64,000 bases of DNA from Macrotis lagotis (taxonomy: Eukaryota > Chordata > Mammalia > Peramelemorphia > Peramelidae): assembly GCF_037893015.1 (NCBI RefSeq), contig NC_133663.1, positions 223,796,064 to 223,860,063 on the forward strand, given 5' to 3'. The notes under the pieces are model-generated. The model was not told the DNA's origin, made no database searches, and saw nothing but the letters and a program-made list of their open reading frames with translations. The first letter of the stretch is position 1. Each line of letters begins with the position of its first letter. Below are positions 53,870-64,000 of the stretch, one piece after another. The position numbers were made by a program, and so were the translations under genes.

Positions 53870-54790
53870 CGCGTGCATGGGGGCACATAGACACCTACCA
53901 AATAAAATTTTGTTGAGTATCTAATTTGTACCCATAGTGGGCAGGATATACATTCACTTGTCAAGACTGTTTTGTTTGCTGAAAAAGATGCCATAAAAGT
54001 ATTAACTTGGTGAGAGGCAAATTATGAAAAAAAATGTTATTTCCAGATTCTTACATCTGAGTTTCCTTGATAGGAACTCACTACCTTGAGAGAAGAAAAT
54101 GTGGAGGAAAGGCCAAGGCCATTTATAAATAAGCACAAGCATATAAACCCATTCAATAGATTTTTCAGAGATTGCAGCTATAAGAAAATCATTATCAATA
54201 GAAAATTTTTGATTACTCATTTTAAAATAATACTAAGACTTTATATTTTAGATCCAATAAATCACAAATTACCGAATAGAATTCTTACCATAATAGAATC
54301 TCCAGAACTTTAAAGAATTCTTTAATCTCATAAATAATGAAGAGTCTATATTGAGCAACAGCTATGTTGTACAATTATTGCTTCTCAAAAATTATTTGCT
54401 ACTCAAAAATTAAAGGGATTTTTAGAAGAATATCTAGTTCTGTAACATTCCTCATCTTGAAATTTTATTTTTTTCTTCAATATTGATCTTACCCTGGGTC
54501 TTACCTTTCTTAGAACACCATTTCTTTTATATTTAATTTTTTATTAAATATTATTATAAACCCATTATTTAACTTACCAAAGAAAAGAAAAATCAAACTG
54601 CCATTTTTATGACTTCTAAACGATATGAAGCATGACAGGTAGTGTGGTATAACAGAAGAGATTTTTCTTTGATGCCAGAAAGATCTAGGTTCAAGTTTTC
54701 CCTCTGATGTCTTCTGGATGATTGATCCAACTTCTCCTCCCACAAGGAAAATCTTTAAGATTCTAAATTACTGAGAATATTCCTATCTGT
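53870..54790. other. No gene; unclassified AT-rich sequence
   Basis: A weak MIR-like piece lies at 54640-54720 (tctaggttcaagttttccct). Nothing else is recognised. Confidence 0.4.
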
Positions 54791-54809
54791 ATTAGAGTAA
54801 GTTCCTCAG

Positions 54810-55277
54810 ATTTGCATGAACTGATGCTGAGTGAGATGAGCAGAACCAGAAAAACACTGTACACCCTAACAGCAACATGGGGGTGATGATCAACCTTGAT
54901 GCACTCGCTCATTGCATCAGTGCAACAATCAGGGACACTTCTGGGCTGTCTGCAATGGAGAATACCATCTGTATCCAGATAAAGAGCTGTGGAGTTTGAA
55001 CAAAGTTCAACGACTATTCCCTTTAATTTAGGGGAAAAAAAACCAGATATCTTATTGTCTGATCTTGTTATCTCTAAGACTTTTTGTTTCTTCCTTAAGG
55101 ATATGATTTCTCTCTCATCACACTCAATTTGGATCAACAAGGAAACAAAGTAAAGACTGCCAGATTGCTTTCTGTGGGGGGAAGGAAGTAAGATTGGGGG
55201 GAAAATTGTAAAACTCAAAAACTCAAATAAAATCTTTAATTAAAAAGAAAACAAGGTTATTTTCATGTACCAAAAAA
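54810..55277 (+). mobile_element. 5'-truncated L1 with target-site duplication and likely 3' transduction
   Basis: It starts at atttgcatgaactgatgctg and covers the last ORF2 codons and the 3' UTR to ctcaaataaaatctttaatt. After the usual L1 end come about 20 bases (caaggttattttcatgtacc) and a second A7 run. The 16-base agagtaagttcctcag matches exactly at 54794-54809 and 55278-55293, enclosing that extra piece. The long minus-strand frame across it is antisense L1. Confidence 0.92.
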
Positions 55278-55294
55278 AGAGTAAGTTCCTCAGT

Positions 55295-55945
55295 AGGAGT
55301 TCTCTACTTACAACCCACCCCTCAAAAAACTCAAATCTACTACTAAATTCAAAATTCCATTATCATTTTTACTCACTCTTTGGATGGGATACAATATGGA
55401 CCTGCTTTCAGTTCTACTCCCTAGAAATGTTATGGTCAAATCTCAATGTTAATACACTGATAATGATAGAATGTTAATAGAATGTTGGTAGCTACAGTAA
55501 TGCCTAGTCTCATTTCTCACTATAAACCAAATAAAAATGGATGGGTAGGCATCCTAAAATAAAGTTGTACACAAATATACATATACATATCTTATTGGTA
55601 CATGCACACTTAAAATACAGGTTTTTAATATATTAAGTGTATGTCCATATTTATATGCAGACAGAGAGAGATGGCAACCGGCTAGGCAACACTGGATAAT
55701 AGGACATTTAATCTTACTTTAAAGATACATTATTTCTTAGTGTGAATATACCCCTTATCTATGCAGATCCCAATCTTTCCAAGACTTGGTAGATCATCCT
55801 TGCAAACTACAATGGCCAAAATAATGTCACATAAGATGACCAATATTCTGGAGACAAGCCTTTCTGAATTTAGTGAGGTGTGTCCTTGGACAAAAAGGTA
55901 CACTGACTAGTGCCAAGTCCACAAACATAATAGCTCTTTTTTTTA
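55295..55945. other. No gene; unclassified sequence
   Basis: No named repeat or coding signal. Confidence 0.45.
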
Positions 55946-55949
55946 AATA

Positions 55950-56012
55950 ATCAGCAAGAATGGGGGAAAATTGTAAAACTCAAAATTAATAAAAGCTTTC
56001 TAAATAAAAAAA
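55950..56012 (+). mobile_element. Very short L1 3' tail
   Basis: The sequence gaatgggggaaaattgtaaa, then actcaaaattaataaaagct and a run of A, equals the last 50-60 bases of the L1s at 21.2, 30.8 and 55.2 kb. It is an extreme 5' truncation. Confidence 0.75.
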
Positions 56013-56479
56013 ATTTTAAATCAACCTTAGACATTTAATTCATTAGGATTATAAATAAGTAAAGCCAAGACAATCCAGGGCAATATGACTTACTCTATGA
56101 TATAATGTCAAACACTGATGATATTTCAGATGTTATGATTGTCCAATGTGAAAAAGAAAAAAAATCTAAAAAGCAAAAAATAAAAAATAAAAAAAAAGAA
56201 AGGAAACTTGTCCAGGTTATATATTCCTGGCATTGGATTATGAAATGGTCCTATATTATGAGGAGAAATCATTTCAGCTTTTAAAATATGTAGACTTTCA
56301 AATATATATTTGTTTATAGAATAAGCAGTGAAATATGAAATGCTATCCAAAATGTTAGAAAATTGCATGACTCTTTTATATGCAGCACAAGCCAAGCAAG
56401 ATCTAAAAGGTTCAGACAAAAACCATTATTCCTAAAATTTGTTGCTGCTAAAGGAAACTTTTAAAAGGCAGATTACATA

Positions 56480-56645
56480 AAATATAACCTGGAAAAACTC
56501 AATGTCAGAAGGGACAGTCTACTTTTTTGAGTGTGCGTGTCTGTAGAAGAAAGTGGAGTAGGGAGGAGGGGGAGGGGGAGAAGGAGGTTGGAGATTAAAG
56601 AGGAGTGAGAAATTGAGAAGGAAAAGAAGTGAAGTAGAAAGAGTT
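56480..56645. repeat. Purine-rich tract (GGGGGA/GAAG)
   Basis: Mostly purine from about 56540 to 56645, with a ggaggagggggagggggaga core. Low complexity. Confidence 0.8.
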
Positions 56646-56711
56646 CTAGGGATTTTCTTTCATTTTTCATTTATGTAAGCATACATGTGTATGTGTAAAT
56701 GTGTGTAAAGG

Positions 56712-56934
56712 TATGTAGCTGTGACTACAGCTCCTCCTCATTAATAATTAGTGGGGAAATTTTAACTGCTCCATTTTCCTCATTGTGGGCCACTCATCCC
56801 TCCTTAGGCAGCCTAAGTTGGTGGCTCCCCACTCCCAGGGGATCTTCACATTGATATTTGATTTGGCATGGTCATCAAGGACAACTTTGTACTACTGCAG
56901 CTCAGAACTACCAAGCTGCCACCTAGCTGCCCCC
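56712..56934 (-). pseudogene. RN7SL: 7SL-derived retrocopy with a SINE-like 5' end
   Basis: On the minus strand, 7SL blocks appear in order: gtagttctgagctgcagtag, a caaatatcaatgtgaagat block (7SL has ggcatcaatatggtgac), cccctgggagtggggagcca, ccaacttaggctgcctaagg, agggatgagtggcccacaat, aaaatggagcagttaaaatt and tccccactaattattaatga. This is most of the S domain that the 48.5-kb copy lacks. The first about 70 bases of 7SL are absent. In their place, 56917-56934 read ggggcagctaggtggca on the minus strand, the head of the local tRNA-SINE. No A-tail is seen. Confidence 0.8.
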
Positions 56935-57515
56935 TTTCCAAACATTTTCAAAGCAAATAAAAATGAAAATTTGCAACACATAATAAAATTCCTCAAATAC
57001 TACATGATTTCATTTGAGTGGGGGAGAAAGATTCCTTCACAAAGACAATGATTGGTAAACTCATGGCTGTGACTGCTCTAAAGAATCTTAAAAAAATTAG
57101 CTTCTGCCCAAAGTGCTTCACTGTATTTATATTTCCAAATGCCACAATCAATTTCCAATGGAATTCTAGAATTCCCTCACAACACACTAACATACACACA
57201 TATACACATATACCCAATCCTTCTTAGGGATAACCAAGATGGGTGCATTAAGCATTAAGAGGAAAAGAGAGGTTCATACTATTTGCATCAATGAGGCCTT
57301 CAGCTAGACCTATTTTGAAGCAAAATAGCTATCTAAGAAAGGTACCAGTTAGTTCACTTTTCTATGTGCTTTTAAACTTTATGTGTAGGGACAAAGGTTC
57401 CTGTTTGAAGCAAAGAAAAAGAACTCTGATGCCAACATCCGGGGGAGAAGACGCCTATCTGAACTTCTATGGGGCTAAAATTCTGCAAGGGAATTTATTA
57501 TTTTATATCAACTTG

Positions 57516-57751
57516 GGGCAGCTAGGTGGTGCACAGACCTGGCGTCAGGAAGACTCACCTTGGTGAGTTATCTGGCCCTCAGACACTTCCTAGCTATGTG
57601 ACTCTGGACAAATCACTTAACCCTGTTTGCCTTAGTTCCTCATCCAAAAAGAGTTGGAGAAGAAAATCTCTCTAGTATCTTTGCCAAGAAAATCCCAAAT
57701 AGAGTCATGAAGAGACAGGCACAAATGAAACAACTGAACAACAAATATTGT
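57516..57751 (+). mobile_element. MAR1-like SINE
   Basis: The sequence tggggcagctaggtggtgca is followed by gcgtcaggaagactcacctt, cctagctatgtgactctgga, tatctttgccaagaaaatcc and the aaacaactgaacaacaaa tail. Confidence 0.88.
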
Positions 57752-57754
57752 GTC

Positions 57755-59150
57755 TAATGCAATCGATCTTGTTCTGGCCAAACTGAATTGGATTATATTC
57801 TAAGGTCCCCACATTTTACTATTAATATGTGTATTGATGTGCTTGGTGTAACCTTTGATCTTCATCCATTCCTTCTAACCATTCAATGTAACCCAGTCAT
57901 GTAGTCCAGGTTAACAAAAACAGAGATACAAAGAAAACAGCAACTCTGTTCCAGAAATGATCATATTGTATTGGTATTGATCATTTCTACCTTTCTTTCT
58001 AGAGGATGGACTGTATATTAAGCAAAGAACTGTAAAGAGAAATTTGTCATCCCATACCATCTCTTGGGTTTTCCTTTTGGTTTTCAAATTTGTATATGTA
58101 TATATGCTGCATCAGTATGGAACAATAATGATTATTTGACAACTCTTTGTTTAATTATGTCAGATTAGATCATTAAAAAATCCATCTAGTTTGATTATCT
58201 ATCATGATGAAATGAACCAGATAACATTTCAAAGCTCTATTTCATATTGTGCTATGTAATCAAGGAGAACATCTGAGATTAAATGTAAAATAAGGATTAT
58301 ATATTTATAAATAGATATGAAATATAAATGGCACTCACTATATCATAGGTTTATTGGCAAATGAGAGTGGTGGGCACAGCTTCAATCTAAATTTGTTGCT
58401 ACTCTTAGATTTATTTACTTAGTCATATAATATTATATCCTAAGACAAGCCTATTGGAATCATATACCCAGAATACCAAAACTAGTACATATGAATTATA
58501 AATGCAAATATAAAACAAGCATCCTGATAACAAGTTATAAGATTCCATACAAATCAAGAGTTCTTTCAATAAATAATGCACTAAATTTATTGAAGGACTA
58601 GGGAACTGGATTAGTTTTTGGTGATGAATTCCATCTTTGAAGACCCTGAAGAAGTATTTAAGAATGGAGTGCTATGAGACAAATTCTACTCTTAGCCACA
58701 ATCTCAAGTTTGACCATGGGTTGAAGGACTTTTCCACCTGGAGTTAGAAACATAAGGGATGACAAGTGAGGCAAGAGGATGGGGGAGGAACAGGATACAG
58801 ATTGCATTCCACTTTTCTCTGCTACTCAGGTTGATATCTTTTCTCAGAAGATGTGCTCCATAAGTGAAAAGGGAAGACCTTGGAATGGAGGTCAGTTGTT
58901 CTCACTCCTTACCAAAGGTCACAAGACTGTGACTGGGCGAAGTTGTTCCAATTGGTTTTCCAATGCAATCCGTTCTTGATGAACTTCCTAAATCATCCAA
59001 AATAAAAAGAAATGAACAAAAGTGATAATGAGGATAGCTAAGAGTTCATCCCTATTCCTTTGTCTGGTATGAAAAGGAAATATTTCTAGGAAATATTTCT
59101 ATGAATACTTTATACTTAATTCAGATTGTGGATTAGGAAGCAATAGAGTC
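57755..59150. other. No gene; unclassified sequence
   Basis: The frame at 58779-58979 has no recognised domain. The sequence is AT-rich (58240-58560) and otherwise single-copy by eye. Confidence 0.4.
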
Positions 59151-59159
59151 AGTACAGGT

Positions 59160-59410
59160 GAAGAAACCCATCTATCACCAAATATTTATTAGGAAGGTAG
59201 GGGTCAGAGTAGATAGAAGGCTGGATTTGGAGTGCTCTATGAATAATTTAGCTAATTACTTACTCTATGCCAATCAGTGTGTTAGGTCCTGGGGATATAA
59301 GGAAGGAAGGAAGGAAGGAAGGAAGGAAGGAAGGAAGGAAGGAAGGAAGGAAGGAAGGAAGGAAGGAAGGAAGGAAGGAAAAAATATTCCCTGCCCTCTA
59401 TGATCTAATA
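59160..59410 (-). mobile_element. L2 relic expanded by (GGAA)20
   Basis: Reverse L2 blocks accaaatatttattaggaag, ttactctatgccaatcagtg and tgttaggtcctggggatata lie left of the tetranucleotide array. The block ttccctgccctctatgatct follows it. The array at 59301-59380 is 20 perfect ggaa units and sits where L2 copies normally have a short purine stretch. Confidence 0.75.
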
Positions 59411-59575
59411 TGATCCTATATTCTCTACCAGACTAAATTTCATGAGAGAAGGGGCTGTGGCTAAACCAGTTTTTTGTATCATCTCTAGAGTCTAGAACAA
59501 TGCACTGCACACAATAGGTACTTAATAAATGTTAGCTGAATTAAAATAGGTTCAATTCTTTGCTGCTACAAACCA
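59411..59575 (+). mobile_element. L2-type 3' end, similar to 60631-60798
   Basis: The blocks atgatcctatattctctacc, agactaaatttcatgagaga, atgcactgcacacaataggt and acttaataaatgttagctga form a forward L2 3' end. The same blocks plus about 60 bases beyond recur at 60631-60798. Confidence 0.6.
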
Positions 59576-59589
59576 GAAATAAAAAGAAT

Positions 59590-59755
59590 AAATTTCTCTC
59601 CAAAATCTATGCTCAGACACTTAATAGCTAATCTGGACCACGTCTCAACTATTATCTGGCTCAGTTTCCTCAACTATAAAATGAGGATATAATGTCATCT
59701 ACAGCAACGTCCTGAGGTTGTTGTCAGGATGATACTGGAGGAGACAAGAAATACA
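59590..59755 (+). mobile_element. MIR-family SINE
   Basis: The blocks gctcagacacttaatagcta, ctggctcagtttcctcaact, ataaaatgaggatataatgt and gaggttgttgtcaggatgat follow the MIR order. Confidence 0.7.
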
Positions 59756-59964
59756 TAAATAAGAATATACACCCCCAAATATATTTTTTAAAAAAGATAT
59801 TGCTAGTGACAATCCCTTTGCACCTTCCTAAGAACTATGTAAGGATGTTTATCAGATCTTATTACCTCAGCCTCATTACTAAATGGGAATCATAGTTGAA
59901 TATAACATAGCTCTTTCCTCCCCTTGAGACTTCACACAGCACTGTTTTCATGTCTTCTCTAAAA

Positions 59965-60320
59965 AGTAAGTATTTTATTTATTTGTTTTTTCCAACTACA
60001 TGCAATGGTTGTTTTTAACCAATCATTTTTTTCAAAGTTTTGAGTTATACAATTTTTCTCCTCCTCTCCCTTCCCTTCACCCTTCCCCTAGCAGAAAACT
60101 ATGAAATAGGCTTTACATGTGTGACCATGCTAAACATAGATTCATATTGAACATGTTGTGAAAGAATCAGATCCAAATGAAGAAAGAAAACATTAGAGAG
60201 AAAAAGATGACATAAAACACAAGACAACTTTTAAAAATTGAAAATAAGCTTTGGTCTTCATTTAAACTCCACAGTTCTTTCTCTGGAAATGGATGGCATT
60301 TTCCAAACAAGTCTTTTAAT
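59965..60320 (-). mobile_element. L1 3' UTR, old copy
   Basis: It is a reverse L1: a T-rich end, gttttgagttatacaatttt, cccttcacccttcccctagc, catgtgtgaccatgctaaac and ccacagttctttctctggaa, ending in gatggcattttcc. It is the same kind as 38365-38965. Confidence 0.75.
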
Positions 60321-60439
60321 ATTTCATGTTTTTATGAATTTATATTATATACATATGTTTTTATGTATATAATAATATGTAATATACATATTATATATAT
60401 AATATATGTATTGCTTTGTACCATAATTCTTTGGGTTCA

Positions 60440-60640
60440 ATTCATGAGGTAATTCAGTGGCATAATGGATAAAGAACTATAGTGGAGTCAAGATGACTTG
60501 AGTGTGAATACTGCCTCAGATACCTGCTAACTGTGACTCTAGGTATAAGTTCTCTGAGTCTCATTTTCCCCAACTATAAATTGAGAAGTCTGGACTTAAT
60601 GGCCTCTAAAGTCCCTTCCAGCTCTAAATCTATGATCCTA
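60440..60640 (+). mobile_element. THER/MIR-like SINE
   Basis: The blocks gaggtaattcagtggcataa, tggataaagaactatagtgg, ctgcctcagatacctgctaa and tctctgagtctcattttccc are followed by aatggcctctaaagtccctt and a gctctaaatctatgatcct end. Confidence 0.65.
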
Positions 60641-60800
60641 TATTTCCAACTAGACTAAGTTTCAGAAGGAAAGGGATTATGGCTAATCCAATATTTCATA
60701 TTTCCTCTAGCATCTAGTACAATACATTGTCCATAATCAGCACTTAAAAATATCAGTTGAATTTAAACCAAGATTCAGTTAAATTTTTGCTGCCACCACT
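60641..60800 (+). mobile_element. L2-type 3' end, second copy
   Basis: The blocks tccaactagactaagtttca, gcatctagtacaatacattg and gcacttaaaaatatcagttg match 59411-59575 at roughly 70%. Confidence 0.55.
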
Positions 60801-60892
60801 CAAGGACAAAATTAAGTCCATGCCTAAATTTCTTTCTCCCTTCTTTGGCTTTTTCAGCAGTAGATACTTCCTCCATAGTTTCTAATAATGTT

Positions 60893-60965
60893 TTCCTTCA
60901 TTCTTGAAGAAGGTCATGGCATCAGAGGAGGAGATGCCATGACAAGAACAATCCTCCAAAGAAGG
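60893..60965 (-). mobile_element. Longer SINE 3' fragment
   Basis: The block ccttcattcttgaagaaggt is followed by catggcatcagaggaggaga and tgccatgacaagaaca, the 3' end of the 11768-12055 family in reverse. Confidence 0.75.
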
Positions 60966-61234
60966 TTCAAGTTCAGAATTAAATATTATCACAATGTGAA
61001 TGAAGGTCAGTGCAAAATTATACAAAAATAGTTCATGGTATTTAGTGAGATAAATTCAATGAAATTCTCAACTCTTTCCAGATATACCTGTTATCATTCC
61101 CTTTTAATTTTCAGCCCCATTTCCTGGGTCTGGATCCTTGAGTTAAGAGTTCATCTTGACCAGGAGTTTCAGAGGCGGGAAATTGAAAGGCAAATGAAAA
61201 TGACTCATTCCTAAGAGGAATGATTAGAAGTAGG

Positions 61235-61400
61235 TGGGATAGTAGCCAGAACTCTGGACTTGCAATAAGAAAGACCCATGTTCAAATCCTGCCTCATATA
61301 CATATCAGCTATGTTTCTTAGTAAAATGAGGATTATAATACCCACAATCTCTCAAAATCACTGAGAGGATCAACAAATAAAATAATTACAGATCTTTGAG
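61235..61400 (+). mobile_element. MIR-like SINE
   Basis: The blocks gccagaactctggacttgca, ataagaaagacccatgttca, atcctgcctcatatacatat and gaggattataatacccacaa follow the MIR/THER order. Confidence 0.65.
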
Positions 61401-61444
61401 TAAATAGTAATTATTTTTATTATTTAATATTAAATTGCTAATTG

Positions 61445-61700
61445 TGATTCTGTGATTCAATGGATAAAGTGTTGGGCCTGAAATCAGAAAGTTCTGAGTT
61501 CAAATTCAGCCTCACATAATTACTAGCTATGTGTCCTTGGGCCAGTCACTTTAACCTCTGTCTGCCTCAATTTCTTCATCTATAAAATGGGGTTAATAAT
61601 AGCACCTCTCTCCCAGGGTTGTTATGAAAATCAAATGAGATAATAATTGTAAAGTGTTTAACATAACTGGTGTCTAATGAATGTTTGTTGCCTTCCCTCC
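61445..61700 (+). mobile_element. CORE-SINE (MAR/MIR type), nearly full length
   Basis: It runs from gattctgtgattcaatggat and gcctgaaatcagaaagttct through agctatgtgtccttgggcca, tcaatttcttcatctataaa and tcccagggttgttatgaaaa to a tgtctaatgaatgtttgttg end. It is the best-preserved long CORE-SINE of its type here. Confidence 0.85.
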
Positions 61701-61784
61701 TCCCAGAAACAAGAAGGATCTTTACTTGTACTCAGTGATAGACTCACTGGTCATATATATTCAAAGATAAAGTGAAGAAAGGAT

Positions 61785-61990
61785 CATAGAATCCCAGATT
61801 TAGAAACCATAAAGTCCAATTCCTTGTTTTTTTTTATTTTTTTTGAGAACTAAGGAAACTTAGGCACAGAGAGATTGTGACTTGTCCAAGATCATACAAC
61901 TATTATAGACATCTGAGGCAACATCTGAATCCAAGTCATCCTGACCCCAAGTCCAATGCCCTCTTCACAATGCCCCTTTAGCTGAAGCTT
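61785..61990 (-). mobile_element. THER/MIR-like SINE
   Basis: The plus strand shows gatcatagaatcccagattt, gaaacttaggcacagagaga, ttgtgacttgtccaagatca and tcatcctgaccccaagtcca, the reverse pattern. A T9-ATTTTTTTT run sits inside. Confidence 0.7.
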
Positions 61991-62164
61991 CTTTAAGAGG
62001 TCTTATTTGTGAACGGCACATTTAGTAGTTGGGGAAATGGCTGGGAGAAGTTGATACATGGATAACAATAATTCATCTCTCACAGTTTTCTTAAAAAATT
62101 GAGATAATGCACATAAGCTACCTTTTAAACCTCTGAGCTAATAGATTTGCTAGCTAAAATTGCA

Positions 62165-62300
62165 GAATATAGATTGTAAGTTTCTTGAGGTCAGGGATGG
62201 CTTTTCATTTTTGTTTTGTTTTGTTTTGTTTTATTCCTTGGCAGCCCCAGTTTGGTACCTTGTACATAAAGAGATATTTAATAAATGTTTGAGGAATTAA
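62165..62300 (+). mobile_element. L2-type 3' end with (TTTTG)n
   Basis: The blocks gattgtaagtttcttgaggt, cagggatggcttttcatttt and gagatatttaataaatgttt form a forward L2 3' end. A (TTTTG)5 stretch at about 62208-62232 has grown inside it. Confidence 0.7.
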
Positions 62301-62319
62301 TCATTATTCCTAGTTAAGT

Positions 62320-62425
62320 TGTATATTTTAATAAATTATATAGTTATATAACAGTATATACTATATTTGATATAATATTTATATTTAAATATTATATTAC
62401 ATATTACATATATATGCAAGTGTGT
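62320..62425. repeat. AT-rich low-complexity stretch
   Basis: About 100 bases of tatatt and atatta units. Confidence 0.85.
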
Positions 62426-62829
62426 GTTTATGAAAAAAAGACTAAATCTGCCAATTCAAAAGTTTAATAATTTCCTAACTAATGTATTTTTAGATATTTT
62501 GTTTCAAGGTCCAGATCAGTCAATAGGTACACATATACACACAAGTGACATGATTTGCCTGAAATCATAGTTAATAAGCATTAGAGCTGGAATTACCTCT
62601 AGATTCAATGTTTTTGCCACTAGTGCCTGATTTGAGTATTGACTGACACATTACGTTACCTTTTATATACTAGTGAGTTGAATCTAAAGTTGGAACTGAA
62701 CTTTGAAGGATGGTTAGAACTCAGAAAGGAGGAGGAAAAGGAAAGAAAAGACATTCATGAATGGGGGGTATCATGCTTAACCTGAACTAAAAGGAAGTCT
62801 TGAGGTCATCTAGTCAAGGTGTTCTTAAC

Positions 62830-63263
62830 CTGGAGTTCTGAAAAATACATGTGTGTATGCACATACATATTTGTATGCACATGCATGCAAATGTATCGTG
62901 TGACTTGATGTGGGGAAACATAACCTATTATGAGCCCTATCTGCATGTGCACATACAACACATGTGTGCATGGTGTTTGGGTCTATATCTAACCATTTGT
63001 GTTATATTTGTGCATATATAAATGTATATAAAATGTATACATACATATACATACACTATATAAATGATCACATACACCCCTATAATATGCATGCATATCT
63101 GCAACATATAAGGGTTTAATATATATGTGTGCAGATGCTATAGATATATAGCTATATAACACATTTATATCTTGAATATATGCATATATATTACATATAT
63201 ACACATAAATGCATATATGTCTTCATGTTCATTTATACATTGTGTACATGAGTATGTGTGTCT

Positions 63264-63314
<51 letters not shown>
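62830..63314. repeat. Long alternating purine-pyrimidine region ending in (CA)n
   Basis: Positions 62840-63260 are dominated by catatg, tgtgca and tatata units, and 63268-63314 is pure CA. The Tyr/Ile-rich frame at 62989-63204 is an artefact. Such sequence is prone to Z-DNA and cruciform forms in principle. Confidence 0.9.
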
Positions 63315-63316
<2 letters not shown>

Positions 63317-63589
63317 GCATGCAAGCAGGGCTAGGTGGCCTGACTAGTTAGACCTCAGGAAACATTTGTATCTAGTTAAGAAGGGGTTGGAATCTTTTAA
63401 GATTCACATGTAGGTGATTCAGACAACCCTGCTCTAATAGCAATATATTTTATTTTGCTATTCTTCTAGTCCCCAAACATTAAGTCTGAAGAATATTAGA
63501 CATTAGAACATTATTTTTAGAACATATTATTAAGACATTACTTAACTATCTCTCCCAAATATTTGGGAATGAACTTGATTTTGGGAGTC

Positions 63590-63640
63590 AAGTAAAATCA
63601 ATAATCATTTAATAAGTACTTACTCTTTTCAGGCAAGGTA
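63590..63640 (-). mobile_element. L2/MIR-type fragment
   Basis: A short block (catttaataagtacttactc) recalls the reverse L2 pattern. It is weak. Confidence 0.35.
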
Positions 63641-63689
63641 TATCCCCTCCCTCCCTCTTTTTTTCATTCAAAGAGCCCAGGATGCAAAG

Positions 63690-63965
63690 GAGTAGAGAGT
63701 TGTAAAGATTCAAATTAGCCTTCGGATCAGGAAACACTTTCTAACAATCAGAATTGCCCAAAAGTGCAATGGGCTATTTCAGCAATTTTGGAATCTCCTT
63801 CACCCACAATAAGAAGTTTCAAGTAAAAGTTGGAAGTTCATTTACTAGATGAACTGTGGTAAGGATTTCCTTTTCTGATATGCCTTGGATAAGGTGGTCG
63901 GTTGCAAAAGTCTCTTCTCCAACTCTAATATTCTTTGACATTGTGAGTTCAGAAACAAAGCAGTC
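63690..63965 (+). mobile_element. L3/CR1-type LINE 3' end
   Basis: Blocks atcaggaaacactttctaac, aatcagaattgcccaaaagt and gcaatgggctatttcagcaa follow, then an aagtttcaagtaaaagttgg block. The order and the ttctccaactctaatattct end fit the CR1/L3 3' UTR. It is old and near the window edge. Confidence 0.6.
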
Positions 63966-64000
63966 AGTCTCATTCATAAGAGAGGGATCAGTTCTGTGGA

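Noticed and set aside
54763-55218. 151-codon minus-strand frame
   Set aside because: It is antisense to an L1 3' end bounded by an exact target-site duplication.
21175-55277. Apparent long duplications among 13.6, 21.2, 30.2 and 54.8 kb
   Set aside because: They are separate L1 insertions, each with its own target-site duplication or distinct truncation point.
59301-59380. Regular direct repeats that might suggest a CRISPR array
   Set aside because: They are a tetranucleotide microsatellite without spacers, in a vertebrate genome.
62989-63204. Tyr/Ile-rich minus-strand frame
   Set aside because: It is alternating purine-pyrimidine sequence and not coding.

Overview
This window looks like AT-rich, CpG-poor intergenic or intronic DNA from a marsupial. 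The evidence is its repeats: many tRNA-derived SINEs with a ggggcagctaggtggc head and a tail ending ttgcaaaaacctaaaaa, marsupial-type L1 3' ends, a half-L1 (HAL1), and older mammalian MIR/THER, L2 and L3/CR1 relics. Opossum and Australian lineages cannot be told apart by eye. No intact host protein gene is visible. The longest open frames are antisense to L1 or a pseudogene, or run through microsatellites.

Layout. 1-6.6 kb: sparse old repeats, a TA-flanked MITE (2.1-2.45 kb), a probable hAT relic and a probable solo LTR (about 5.0-5.8 kb). 6.6-7.8 kb: a large imperfect inverted repeat, arms about 95% identical by eye, enclosing a mixed trinucleotide array. 7.9-12.1 kb: a young SINE, a TG tract, and an apparently full-length HAL1 with target-site duplications that landed in the tail of an older SINE. 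12-22 kb: L1 3' ends, several with clear duplications, many SINEs, a long purine tract and a second LTR candidate. 24.8-26.6 kb: an old L1, then a processed pseudogene of CINP on the minus strand. 27-31 kb: L1 ORF2 tails, one carrying a nested LINE tail. 31-48 kb: MIR, L2, L3, hAT and L1 relics and young SINEs. 48.3-48.7 kb: a SINE next to a 7SL RNA retropseudogene. 50-56 kb: mixed relics, a possible polyadenylation site on the minus strand, and an L1 with a likely 3' transduction. 56.7-56.9 kb: a second 7SL-derived copy whose 5' end reads as a tRNA-SINE head. 57-64 kb: SINEs, L2/L3, a (GGAA)20 tract grown inside an L2, and long alternating purine-pyrimidine sequence.

The loci worth most attention are the inverted repeat at 6646-7789, the HAL1, the CINP pseudogene and the two 7SL copies. 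Family names rest on recalled consensus sequences and were not checked by a search. Most repeat boundaries are accurate to 10-30 bases; target-site duplications were read directly.
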